Origin: Acanthochlamys bracteata
Taxonomy: Eukaryota; Streptophyta; Magnoliopsida; Pandanales; Velloziaceae
Length of the DNA stretch: 64,000 nucleotides
Reading direction: 5' to 3'
NCBI GenBank assembly: GCA_019914995.1
Contig: CM034137.1
Span: 620,001-684,000, forward strand
The notes beneath the pieces were generated by a model. That model was not told the DNA's origin and did not search any database. It was given only the letters and a program-made list of their open reading frames with translations. Positions 12,841 through 26,830 of the stretch are shown one piece after another. Every line of letters begins with the position of its first letter. The stretch's first letter is position 1. The translations under genes and the position numbers were made by a program.

Positions 12841-13625
12841 CATAGTTGTTAGATTCGGACTGGACCTTCCGGATCCATCCGAAAATCATCGATCCGAACG
12901 ATAAATCAGTTCGAATTTGCAAAAAAATCGTCTGTATAATTGGTCCATTTCGACTCTCTTTGACCCGTCTTAACCCGCTTTAATCTGATCGATCCGCTCG
13001 TTCGGGTTAAACTGTATTAAATAAAATTTAAAAAAATTAATTAGAAAAATTTAAATAAAAATATAATTAATATAAAAATAATTATTAATATTTCTATATT
13101 AAAAAATAATATGTAGTTTAGATTTTATATTTGGATGTGATAATACGAAAATATAATTTGAGTATATCTTATTTGTAAATATCAATTATTAATGAGTTTT
13201 AAATTTTTATATTGTAAAATATTCAGACTCAAATATGTATATAAAAAAAAGTTGGTTATATCTTTTTTATAATTTATCTATTTTATAATTTTATTTTCTT
13301 CTAATTGCCTAAATTATTTAAATATTTTTTATTATAAATTTTTGTTGTTATTATTATTATTGGCAGTAGTAATGCTATAATGGTAATAGTTAAATTTTTG
13401 CTGTGATTATTATTATTGCTATTGTTGATAGTAATACAATAGTATAAGTATTTTAATTTTTTACTGTGATTATTGTTGTAGTGCCATAATAGTAGTAGAT
13501 TTCTTACTATAATTGTTGTTATTATTGATCGAAAATATTTTACATTCGACGGTTTGACCGGTTGATTCAAGAATTATGATCCGAATAGTTTTCCGGTTCG
13601 ATTAGTACTGTTCTTATAACTATTT
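12841..13625. mobile_element. Possible non-autonomous DNA transposon between ISS1 and CYCA2
   Basis: The block begins ATAGTTGTTAGATTCGGAC and ends with a segment whose reverse complement begins ATAGTTATAAGAA, an imperfect inverted repeat. Subterminal parts at both ends are rich in GGTTCG/CGGACC-like words, as in many plant non-autonomous elements. The middle (13330-13530) is a degenerate TTA/ATT trinucleotide tract. I could not identify a convincing target-site duplication, so the call is tentative. Confidence 0.4.
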
Positions 13626-14388
13626 ATGTGGATGATATTAATGAAACCATATCAAAGTCTATGCATATGGTTTTAAGTAACACCTTAATACCGACGAAAA
13701 ATGTTAAGTGGGTTACGAAAAATTCATTCTGCGTAACTTAATTTTCAGAAATTCCACCTGTTAACATGATCAAAATGTTAAAACAGTTGGCACAGATAAA
13801 TATTCGATTGACTTCATATGATAGAAAATAAATGAATATTCATGCATGAACCGTAACAACTATGCTTTCCTTAATTAAAAAGACTTGCTCGTTCATTAGC
13901 TGTTTCTAATCAAGCATGCATGCGGTCAAGTTTTGTTATTTATTTAAAAAAAAAAGATGTCTCTAATTTGGAACATAATCAAAATAAAAATTGGAGAAAT
14001 TGTCCAGTTTAAATAATAAGTTATTAACAACATTCATCAAAACAAAAATAGTTTTAGCAATAAGTTATATTTGAAATGCACTTAATTTAATTCCGTAAAA
14101 TTAAATTTTATAAAAATAAAATATAATAAAAATTAAAGTTTAAAGTAATAATTAAAATACGTAAAAGATTTAAATTTGAAATTTAAAAAAAAATAAAACT
14201 CAGTGTAGTTGAAACTAACTTCAAATCTAAATGTTTTTTTTTTTTTTAGGTGCTTGTGTGCTAGGCATAGCTGTCCATGATAATTTTTAATTATAATAAT
14301 TGTTAGTGATCATGATTGATAATTATTATTTATTAAATTAAAAAAATTTGTTGTTAAAGTTTGAATTGTTGGCCATCCCGCTCATGGC
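13626..14388. other. AT-rich spacer upstream of the cyclin gene
   Basis: No coding region seen. The part around 14060-14240 is very AT-rich and resembles, loosely, the miniature elements at 4854-6052. The distal promoter of the cyclin gene must lie here, but I saw no M-specific activator core (AACGG) that I could defend. Confidence 0.35.
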
Positions 14389-15290
14389 GTGTGGATGTTG
14401 TGGATCTCCAAACCAAAGCTTGCTCCTTTTTTAACACCTCTCACCAACCCAAACACTTCACTCTCTCGCTCTCTCTCTAACATTGTGTTCACTACTGACG
14501 CATGCTGCCAGCTCTCTGGTGACATCCGGCGGCATCGCCGGAGCTCGGAGACCAGCAAAATATCTGAGGTCTGTCCACTGTTTTTCTTGATGTTTTGTTT
14601 TTTTTTTTTTAATTTATTTAAAAACTTTTTGAGCTCAAGGATTGATGAGATTTGGTTCTTTTGAGTTTTTTCAGTCAGTTTAGATTCAATCCTCAGCATT
14701 GTCATTGCTGAGATTATTTTCTTATTACTTTGAAATTCCTCCTCTGACTTACTAGCTAGCTGATGTTGGGATTGGACATCGTCTTTCTGAATTATTCAGA
14801 AACCGAAATAATTGAAGAATCTCATCATCATCTCAAAAATGTTCTTCAGTTTCATTGCTGGATTTTGAGTTGGGCTAAAGCACGCGTTTTCTTTTTTACC
14901 AATTTTGTTCCTCTTTTTTTTATGAAAAAAGACAACATGTTTGGAAAATGGATGGACGGAGCAGCTCAGCAATGTCAATGCTGGGATTTTCGTTGCCATT
15001 TCTTTGGTTTTTTGTTCATGTGGAAGCGATTACAATGAGATCTAGCATTAACTTTTACTTAATTGTACACAAAATCCATTGAGTACGGATGGATTCGAAC
15101 CTCCTTAAACAAATTTTCTTTCATCTAATTTCGTTTAATTAATCTTACATTGTGTTTGAATCGTGATGTTTGAAACTTGACGTAATCCTTAATTTAACTG
15201 TTCTCTTCAGTTGCTTCAGTCCATTACTTAATGATCAAATTTCTTGTTTATAAAACTTTTAGGTATGCTGTAAACTGTGAGTTTGCCCAT
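14389..15290 (+). promoter_or_regulatory. 5' UTR of CYCA2 with a probable leader intron
   Basis: A CT-rich, less AT-rich block at about 14395-14568 looks like a 5' non-coding exon. It ends at a good donor (ATCTGAG|GTCTGT, GT at 14569). A strong acceptor (tttttagG, AG at 15261-15262) lies just before the cyclin start codon, so a ~690-base leader intron is inferred. Short open frames within the intron are not credible genes. Confidence 0.55.
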
Positions 15291-18200
15291 ATGAAGAAGA
15301 GTTCCGGTTTTGCTAGTTCTGGAATTCCTACTGCTAGGGTCACTAGATCTCGAGCAGCCGCCTGTTGTCCAAGAGTTTCTGTTGCTCCTTCAGATTTGCC
15401 ACCGATACCAAATCCAGTTAAGAAGCGCCCTAGCGGAACTGCAAGAATCAAGATTTCTTCTGAGAATAGCTATGCATCTTCCATCACTGTAGATTGTCCT
15501 TTGAAAAAGAGAAAGAGAGCTGTGCTTAATGACCTCACGAATACATGCAGTCAAAGACAGAAGTGTCACACTGATGTAGCAATACTACAGGTGCTTATGT
15601 CCGCCAACTCGATGTTACTGTGACATACATCTGCTATTGAGCAGTCTCTAATCGATATCATCATTGATTTTTGGTTACAGGCTAAGGTTTCTCGGCATGC
15701 TAAGATTATTCCTTCTGTTGCTAAGCTATCTGAGATATCACAAACCTCCATGTATGGTGCCAGCCGTACAGAAGGTTCGTGTGTGCGGTATCATGCTAAG
15801 GAACCAGTTCCTAAAATAACAGATGCAAAGGAACAAGTTGCTAAAATAAAACAGGAGGTGCAGATACTGGAATCTCAAGAGACTGTTGAATCAGCAGCAG
15901 CAGAAACTGTCTTAACTTCTCAAGTCCGTGACAGTTATATCACTACACAAGTGGCAAGTGCTTGCCAGCATAGTCCATTAAAGTTGCAAACAGAAAATTC
16001 AGGTAATTTATGAAATAGTGAGCATATGCTTGTCAAGATTTCATCTTGTTCTTGTTATTGCAATTGCAAAAAACTGATAATATGCTGCCCTCAATCAAGC
16101 CTTCCAAAGTAATTGAGATAACATCATTTGGAAAGGGATTAGGTAGGAACTCCACGACTAGCTAGTGTGGGCAAAACTCACAGTTTGCTAGGAATTCCTA
16201 CCTAAAACTATAACTCATAGTAGAAAGTTTAGTATGGTATCTAATATCAAGCTGGCTGCTCCAAGTAACTACACACTATAACTGAGTGTTATATTGCTTG
16301 AATTGTACCAGCCAAGCATACGTCCGGTGAAGATCCAAAAGAACCTACTGATTTCAAGTTTGTAGGTAACGGTTCTGACAACCGAAATCCTCAAATGTGC
16401 AGCATTTATGAACAAGAAATGTACACCAATTTTCGTACTGCAGAGGTGAGCATCTGAATCACTTCTCTGATTGCTGAGTTCGTACACATTTTTATCCATC
16501 CAAAAAGAGAATTCTAAAAGAAGTTTTAGTTTCAGATTTTTGATACTCTTGTGGTTATGCTAGTTTCGCTAGTGCTGATAAACCTATACACTTCATTAAG
16601 GTTGTGAAACTACGCTAAACTTGTAGTTGTGTAGTCTAAATTCACAAAATTGATATAGAACGTTGATTTGGTGACTTCTGTTCGTGGAAATCTTCACTTC
16701 ATCAGAAAGACATCATGTTTCACACCCACTTACAACTTCAGCTGATTATGTTACAGCTAATCTTTAGGCCTTCATCTAACTTTATGGAAACACTGCAACG
16801 AGATATTACGCCAAGCATGAGAAGTATATTGATTGATTGGCTCGTCGAGGTTTGTGCTTCTTGTACATTCTTGTTATGTCTGTTTTAAATGAAAGTTATT
16901 GGAAGCCAACATAGGTAACACTTGATCATTTCAATTTCGCACAACTGCATGGGCATTTGCCATCATGTATGCATTTTTTGGCTACATTCGTAAGTTTTTA
17001 GAGCCATCATGTTCTAACACACAGTTCGACTTTTTTCAGGTAGCTGAGGAATTTAGGGTAGTACCAGATACTCTTTATCTTACTGTAAATATCATCGACA
17101 GGTTTCTCTCAAGAAACTATATTCAGAGGCCAAGGCTGCAACTTCTTGGCATAACTAGCATGCTGATAGCCTCGTAAGATACTGCATTTAAACGTTTGAC
17201 ATTATAAATTTGAAATTAATACTGTATTCTCTTCTTATAGTTAGCAAAAGCATAGCGGTACTATAGCCACTGTCGAGTGGGAAGCTGTTCATATTAGGAA
17301 AACATAAGCAGTATATGAGTATCTATCTTTCCATCATGCTTTAGGAAGTATGAGGAGATGTGTCCCCGGCATGTGGAAGATTTTTGCTTAATTACGGACA
17401 ACACCTACACCAAAACTGAGGTACACCTTCTACTCCATTTCATGTAATAAAAATTAACAAGCAATATGAAGCTGGACGCATAAACGTTTATTAGATTCTG
17501 ATGAAGCTGATGACCAGCAGGTCATGGAATTGGAACGTCAAGTACTGACTGATCTCTATTTTAATTTATCTGTTCCAACTGTGAAAACGTTTCTCAGGTT
17601 AAATGAACTCACATGTTAACCTTTTTGCTGTTTCTCGTGATGTAAAAACACTCTAAAAATTCTTAAATTGCACTGTGAACACTGTACAGGAGATTCATTC
17701 GAGCAGCTCAAGCTTCTTCTGAGGTATGCTGCCATTCTTTTAACCTTGTAACTACACAAAAACAGCGAACACTTAGAGTATCTAAGATGCAGATCTTTTT
17801 CTTTTCAGGTTCCAACACTGACCTTGGGTTACTTGGCCAATTATCTAGCAGAGCTTACATTGTTAGAGTATGGCTTTCTGAAGTTCCTTCCATCGATGGT
17901 AGCTGCATCTGCTGTGTTCCTTGCAAGATGGACCCTTGATCAGTCTTCTCATCCATGGGTTTGTTAAATTTCTTTTACCATATGAACATGAAAGTTTTCT
18001 TTCCAAATACTGACTGATTTTTGTTTTATCTGTGCAGAATATTACCCTTGAACACTATACCTCTTATACTGCTTCAAATCTTAAAACAACTGTGCTGGAG
18101 ATGCAGGATCTTCACAGAAACTGCAGTAGAATCCCCCTTAATGCAATTCGGGACAAGTACAAGCAGCAAAAGGTTCATTATGCAACATTTCATTTCATAT

Positions 18201-18373
18201 CTGATTAAGAATCATGTTGATCTTGATTTGATTTGTGCATCTTATCTGCAATTGCTAGTAGCCTACTCCTATATTATCATCATAATATCGACACTAACAA
18301 GAGTTTTTCTTTACAGTACAACTCTGTTGCAATTCTGTCTTCTCCAAAGCTGCTCGATTCACTCTTGTGCTGA
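15291..18373 (+). CDS. CYCA2;4: A2-type mitotic cyclin (CYCA2;4-like)
   Basis: Nuclear cyclin that activates CDKs in S/G2-M; the CYCA2 group represses endoreduplication. Coding exons: 15291-15590, 15681-16002, 16312-16445, 16757-16849, 17040-17173, 17345-17420, 17521-17597, 17690-17723, 17809-17958, 18038-18172 and 18317-18373; 503 aa. Seen: basic N-terminus with [10 protein letters not shown], a destruction box RAVLNDLTN (residues 76-84, RxxLxxxxN), the cyclin-box signature [12 protein letters not shown] (from 273), [33 protein letters not shown], the C-terminal cyclin fold [17 protein letters not shown], and the end [11 protein letters not shown], which resembles Arabidopsis CYCA2;4. All junctions are GT-AG and keep frame. 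The start is the first ATG after the leader-intron acceptor. Head-to-head with ISS1, 3.1 kb apart. The gene looks intact. Confidence 0.92.
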
Positions 18374-19209
18374 CTGTCTCGCAAGATTATGAGTTATTTC
18401 TTATTCCTTCTTACTGATCCTTCCTTCTGTTGTGTGTTCGTTGTGTATTTCCCAACCCTCTTTATAGAGAGAGTCAAAGTGAGTCATTGAAAGGAAGTCC
18501 CTTTCATATAACAGCATAATTTCCAAAAAATTGTAATTTTTATACCCCATGTAGTTTCGATTCGACTGTAAAAGCTGTATCATGTCAAAAGGTGAAGTGG
18601 TGTTGTTGGGAATAATATCAACTGCAACTTTCTTGACAATAGCAGTTTTGTGGCTTAACTGTTAGTGAAAAAATCTGAATTTCAATTGCACTCCAAGAGA
18701 ATGAAAGCAACATACAGTTGCTCAATAGCAGGAGGATGAACATTCAATATATACATCATGCTGCTGCGACGGGATACATCAAAGCAAAAGCTTACTTTTG
18801 AGGAATGTACAACTGCTATCCCCTTCAGATTATCTGCCACTGCGAAATTACAGTAAAATCAACGCTGAAGCAGAATCCCAATGGCAATCCACAGCTAGTG
18901 GTTAACTAAGTTAACCAAGTTGCTTTAAAATAGTTCAGAATGCTTCGTTCCTTCATCCACTGCGATCATGCAGAAGAGGAATGGCCTCTGTTAGCAGTCT
19001 TCAGGGAATGAAGCTTTGTCTAGCCTTCCCTGCCTACAGTTAACCTGAAAGTAAACAAAGAAAAGAAAGCGTAAGGTAGACAGCACCACACAGAATTGAG
19101 GCAATTGGCTCAATTTCAACATGCTAATTAACACTTCCTTCTCACCATGAGGAATTGAGAATTACTGGATACATGTTTAAGGATATAAAGTTGTAGTCAT
19201 ACCTTAAGG
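18374..19209. other. 3' flank of the cyclin gene
   Basis: Probable 3' UTR of the cyclin for the first few hundred bases, then spacer. No coding region or structured repeat was seen. Confidence 0.4.
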
Positions 19210-22040
19210 CTCATGCCATGAATGCTTATCCAGAATAACCTCCACTAGCCAGCCCATGGACCAGGAGGTCCACCTAGAGTATGAGGATGCTGCGAGTTTC
19301 ACAAGGAAAGAAAATCATATTCAAATTTAACTTTAAGCTGGAAGAAAAACAGCAAACTGGAAAAGCTTAATACAAACCTTTGAAAGCTCCAGTGAAAACC
19401 TGATTGGTTGTCTCTGGTATGTTGAGGGTTAATTTGTAGCCCAAAATGATTACCAATGGACAAGTTGGTTGGGGTGACTTGTTCCTATATGAAAATTAGC
19501 ATTACCAGGTATTAAGAAACACAAATGATGCATAATTTCATATCGTGAAAAAAAGTGGTTATAGTAGGCATCATGGAAGAAGAATTTGTGCACATAACTA
19601 ACCATCAAGCTGATGCCTTCCTGAGTCAACATATGCGAGTAAAATTTGATGTACTATGAGCAATTTGCAAGCCATCATGTTGACTACTGACCTGAGGCGT
19701 TCTCTGACAGGCCTAAGAAAAAAGTCGGGTAAGTTGAAGTTTCTAAGTAGCATCAAAGATATTTTAACACATTAAATAAGGATTGACAAGATCCTTTGGT
19801 TAGTACCTTTCTATTGTTGTTGTCAATAGAACTTTCAGTCAAAGCCTCTTCCTCTTTTATGGTGGGCTTCCTCTCTGTCTTACTTGCATAACACTACTTC
19901 TGTCACCATCTCAAAAGATCGCACTTGATTTGTAGATTGTGGGACTGCCCAGTGTAGTAGAGTTTGCTTGAGCATCACATGATGCCGTTGTGATTTGAAC
20001 ATCTTAGAATCACCAGTAACAAGCTCCTCAGTTACCTCATGAATCATCTTTAAAGCATACTCATATATGTCCTCAGAAATTGCTCCTACCTCAGCAATTC
20101 TAAGGCCGAATTTCACTAAATTATCATAGCATTCCATTGGCTTACTAGCTAGAACATCTAATGGAATGCAATCCAAGGCCTACTGTTGTTTGAAGTCTTT
20201 CTGCCACCACAATATAGATGGATGGGAGTTCATAGATCGAGTAATAAACTGATAATGCATGTCAACATAATATGCCTCTAGACTGAAAGCTGCAACAAAT
20301 GCATTGCACAGCCAGTTCAATTTCATCAAAATTCACTTCATAACTCTTGTTTTGCCCTCCTTACCGTCACTAACTCTTATATCTTCCCTGACTTCAAAGA
20401 TAGAGATCGGTCCATCGACCGTAATCACTGAATGGGTGCAGTACAAAATGGCTTTCATCTCCTCCTGAAACTTTTTTAACATGTGAACTGTGTAAATTTT
20501 CTGCAGTTGTTCTTCCATATAAAGCCTCGTTATCAATTGCGGAAGTCTTAGGGTGTGAATACCCACCAAAGAAGCAATTTATAGATTGATTATGTTGAGC
20601 ACCAGAGATCCCTGCCCAGAATGAAGTTTTGACAAAGAAAGGAACCCACATACTACGAGCTTCGTATATTGACTTAAGCCACTCATTGTCTTGTAGCCCA
20701 CGCTTCTCCATTAAAATTTGCCAACCACCTTCAAATTTCTCAGTCATTAAAGAATCATAGACAGCCTTCTTTAGACATCCTTTTCTAGCTTTATATTCAG
20801 TATGTCCTCCCAAATTCTCTTGAATCCTTCTCATTATATGCCACAGAGAAAGTCTAGGCGCACACCTGGAAATACTTCACTAGTTGCTTCTTGAATGGCT
20901 TAGAATGGTCAGAAACAATTGCACCAGAGGATTACCAAATATGCATAACAACCATGAGTTGAAGTCCATGTGAATGTCTTAGCCTTTGTATCTGAAAGCA
21001 GCCCCAACCAAGCAAAACTGAGTGACCATGATAGTTTACTCCAAGAAAGAAGACCAAGGATCACAATTGTCCGTTAAGTTAGTTGGATAAAGAATAATCA
21101 CATCATGGAAGTACTGGTATTCTGCCTTAGACCTCCCATCAGCCCAGAAAACCTTCCTCATCCGACCAATAGAATCGAAATCCATTAAATGAAAGAAATT
21201 TGAATTTGCAGACTGCATTCGACTGAAGAAAATGAATTAAAGCATCAGTATCCTCTTTTATGAGAAAACAAGAATGTGTTTTAAACCATCTTCATTCTAA
21301 GTTTCCATGTCCTATGTCTCTGCTGCCCTTTGTCCATGAAGATAGCCGCTTCTTGCTTCCATCATTTAAACTGTTTGTGGGATTGGAAATATTTTGCATT
21401 GACGGACTTACAGGGTGGTTATTCTTCAGATTTACTTCCACGGAATACAACAGCCCATCAGAATATTTTTTCTGCACCTTGAACCTTGCCTGGAAGTCTG
21501 TTCTTGCTGATAGTCACATCCTATAAGTGGAACACTCTGAGTTTTTGTAGACTCTATTACCCTCCTTGCAGCATGTGAGCATGACCTTGTTGCACTGTCC
21601 ATCTTCAATATTGTACCATGACCTCCGTATTTTGGTTCCAACCCCATCCTTTGAGCATAAGAGTTATAGAAGTCGTAGACCTCCTTAAAATTTTTAAATG
21701 CCATACCCAGCCGTGGTGTCCCATCATCCCCTTCACCAAGTTTCTGTTCACCATTCATCTGCTATGCCTTCTTCTCCTTCAACTTGGTCCTGACTGCATC
21801 AGGATCAGTTCCAGTTTCTCTATAATCAGCTCTGAGACTGCTAATGTTCTACATCATTGTTAGATAAAGGTTCAGGTAGGGTACCATGCATTGCCTCCTA
21901 AGAATAATGAGTAAAATTTCTCTAAACTCCTGATCATGTAAAGCTGATATAAGCTTCCAGACCTGTTTATGAGTAAATCCGGAAACACTTGAATTCATTA
22001 TAACATTTGAAATAAGAGATGAAACATTTACATCCAAGTT
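19210..22040 (-). pseudogene. Degraded FAR1-RELATED SEQUENCE (FRS) gene, MULE-derived
   Basis: FAR1/FHY3/FRS proteins are transcription factors domesticated from Mutator-like transposases. In order on the minus strand: a FAR1 DNA-binding start (PRLGMAFKNFKEVYDFYNSYA) near 21710-21620; transposase-like pieces including FWADGRSKAEYQYFHDV near 21160; HSVLLGWGCF-type sequence near 21000; WHIMRRIQENLGGH near 20850; FVKTSFWAGISGAQHNQSIN near 20620; a remnant of the SWIM region near 20290-20200 whose cysteines are largely lost; and a C-terminal block CYDNLVKFGLRIAEVGA near 20140. A tail like that of FRS5 (QHPHTLGGPPGPW) sits near 19260. Adjacent blocks lie in different frames with stops between them and no splice sites that would join them, so this is a relic. 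Whether it was once a functional FRS gene or a MULE transposase cannot be told. Confidence 0.8.
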
Positions 22041-22873
22041 TTTCTATTTAAAGTTTTATTGTTGGGCAACTTAATCTCATCAAAGAAAACTCCAAGAATC
22101 CTGCTCCCTCATAGTTGATCCAGACACTAAATCTACTATAAATCAAAGTAGCGATAACTTTTTCTCATCTACTGCAAAATCAAATTATAGCTACATTTCA
22201 AGCCCAGTTAGCAGAACTCATGAAGCAAAAGAGCACAAAAAAATTACAAAAGTCACATTTTTTCAGTAAATCAATCCAAAATCAACAAGAAACATGAACC
22301 ATAAACAACAATAATCCCATTTTTAAATAAAAAAGCATAAAATAGTCTTCCATATCATAAAAAATAAAGAAATAAAGAGATGGTATTACCATTTTGTTCC
22401 TTCTACCACTTGATCCAAGAAAAAATCAACAAGCACTCAATCATGTAGAAGAAGAAAAACAAAGACCGGTACCTGAAATAGTTCCCGATTCGTCTACGCT
22501 GGAGAAACTCTCGTGAGTTAAGAAGAATACAAAAAAAACATCGAAGCTTTAATTCAATTTTCACGAATGAGAAAACCAGAATATTAGCGACTTTTCTTTT
22601 GTTGTTATACTATAGACAACAACACAAGTAGACCTCGTCCTAAACCAAATTTAGAAGCCCGTTTCTATAAAATAGAAGTAAATTGTAGTATGAAAGGATA
22701 GAAATTTTGCTAATAACATATTAGAGATACTTTTGAACAAATATTTTGTACAAGTCTCTTCGCGATGAAAACCTCTTTCGATTTCCTTCTTCAAATCGAG
22801 GAGAAAAAGCAAAACAAAGAAGAAACAGAAAGTCCTTTCGATATCTTGAATTCAATTTAATCAAGATTGGATC
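22041..22873. other. Spacer and 5' region of the PGR gene
   Basis: AT-rich spacer with no coding region seen. The last ~150 bases, rich in TC and with less poly-A, probably include the PGR 5' UTR. The FRS relic and PGR are arranged head to head. Confidence 0.4.
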
Positions 22874-25163
<2,290 letters not shown>

Positions 25164-26830
25164 GTATCGGGCTGGTGGTGGATATATAATGTATTGATTC
25201 TGCATTCTTTTTAACACAGCCATAGGATGTAGAAAGCGGCGGTAGAACATCTAAAGGTAGAATTAGGTTTTGTTTCTGTATCATTGAAAAGTATAGACGT
25301 TTTGTTACAGAAAAAATTCGCTTACCCAGTCATTTAGTGAGCTTCACTAGCTAAGTTCTATAGCAACATTTGAGGTCCATTTGTTACGAAGAAGTACTTC
25401 TATGCTCATCTTTCTCCTAGCAATCCATGTACTCCAGACAAAAGTTTTGAATTATGTTTATGTTGAAAATTTTACGAAATTCCTTTTCCTGTTTTCTGTA
25501 AGTACTAAGAAATGACTGAAGCTGCAATATCAATTGCTGTTGGTTTGTGAACCATTAATATTAAACGACCTGAAACAACAGCGGATACATGCTTTCACGT
25601 TTCTAACAAATCTTCTACATTTTTTATTTTAAAAAAATTAAAAATATAATAAATTGAATGTCTTAGACTTTTTATATACATATAATTTTTAAATCAAGAA
25701 AGTTTGATATATTTTTCGAAAAGTTTCAAAATTTTTATTTAAAATACTCTTTATTTGAAGTACTTCTAACTATTTGATGATCAAACAACAGATGAGTGGC
25801 AAATTTGAAATAAAAAGATAAATTTGAGTGGTACGTATGTTTTTAAAATACCAATAGTATATATGAAATAAATCCGAAAATTAATGGCAACGGTGATATT
25901 TATCCAAAAAGTTTCTTTTGAAAAAATATAGTTATAAAATAAGGATAGATACCCATATAATGCCGCCCGCCGTCTTTTGTATAATGCCGGTACAGTACTT
26001 CTTCGCCAAAGCAATGGTCTATCGAATCACACCATTCTTCTTCCTTCCAGAGGGAGTGTGTGTGCACTATGACTGTTCTAGCTAACGTAAATGTAGAATT
26101 CGAGAATATGATATGCAACTCTTTGCTAAGAAGATCACAAACACTTAGAAAGATAATTGAAGGAGAAAAACTTTCCAAGAAAGTGAACCTAGATAGAGGC
26201 CGTTGCGTACCTTTCTCTTGCAGGCGTATGCTCTGGATTGATTTGAAACTCTGGTTCTGGCTGCTTTGATTCTACAGGAATGGAAACACTCACTTTCGGG
26301 GACCTATTTCGAAGGATTCAAAGGGGACACACCCAGTTTAGGCTCGTCCCAATCTGCGACAATTTCTGATTCTAGATGTTCATAGTCTCTCTTCCAATCA
26401 GTTTTAGACACGACAGTCCCATCTTGTGTAACAATAAAGATGGATAATTTTTCCAGCATTGTCTAAGTAACACTACACCGGAGAGATATATATCAAGTTG
26501 AGAAAGATTTGATATTTTTAAACGTAGATGGTGAATAACTACAACTCGTACAGGTGGAGGGTGCAAAGTATACCCCCTCTCAATGTGCCTGCCATTGCTT
26601 CACAGCAGAGCACCACCCTCACGACAAGAGAAACCGTTATCTCACGGTAAAGTTGTCCATATCACATGAAAAGAAGACCATGCTTGGCTGCGCTTCCCTT
26701 TCCCTGGCAGCAAAGCGACATTCCCCTGACAAGAGAATGCTCTTCCTATCTTAAAACCAAATTCTTTTTCCAGGTTGTGGTACATCTTGCAGCAACATAA
26801 AACTGCACAGGGACCGGGATATAAGGTCTG
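25164..26830. other. Spacer between convergent PGR and PP2A B' genes
   Basis: Contains the 3' UTRs of both genes and AT-rich spacer (about 25600-25960). A ~50-codon open run on the minus strand near 26330-26480 and small frames near 26100 and 26560 showed nothing recognisable. No repeat boundary was seen. Confidence 0.35.

Noticed and set aside
15080-15105. tRNA T-loop-like GGTTCGAATCC word (minus strand)
   Set aside because: No matching acceptor, D or anticodon arms surround it, so it is not a tRNA gene.
26330-26480. ~50-codon minus-strand frame between PGR and PP2A B'
   Set aside because: No recognised family, no splice context and no start support beyond chance.
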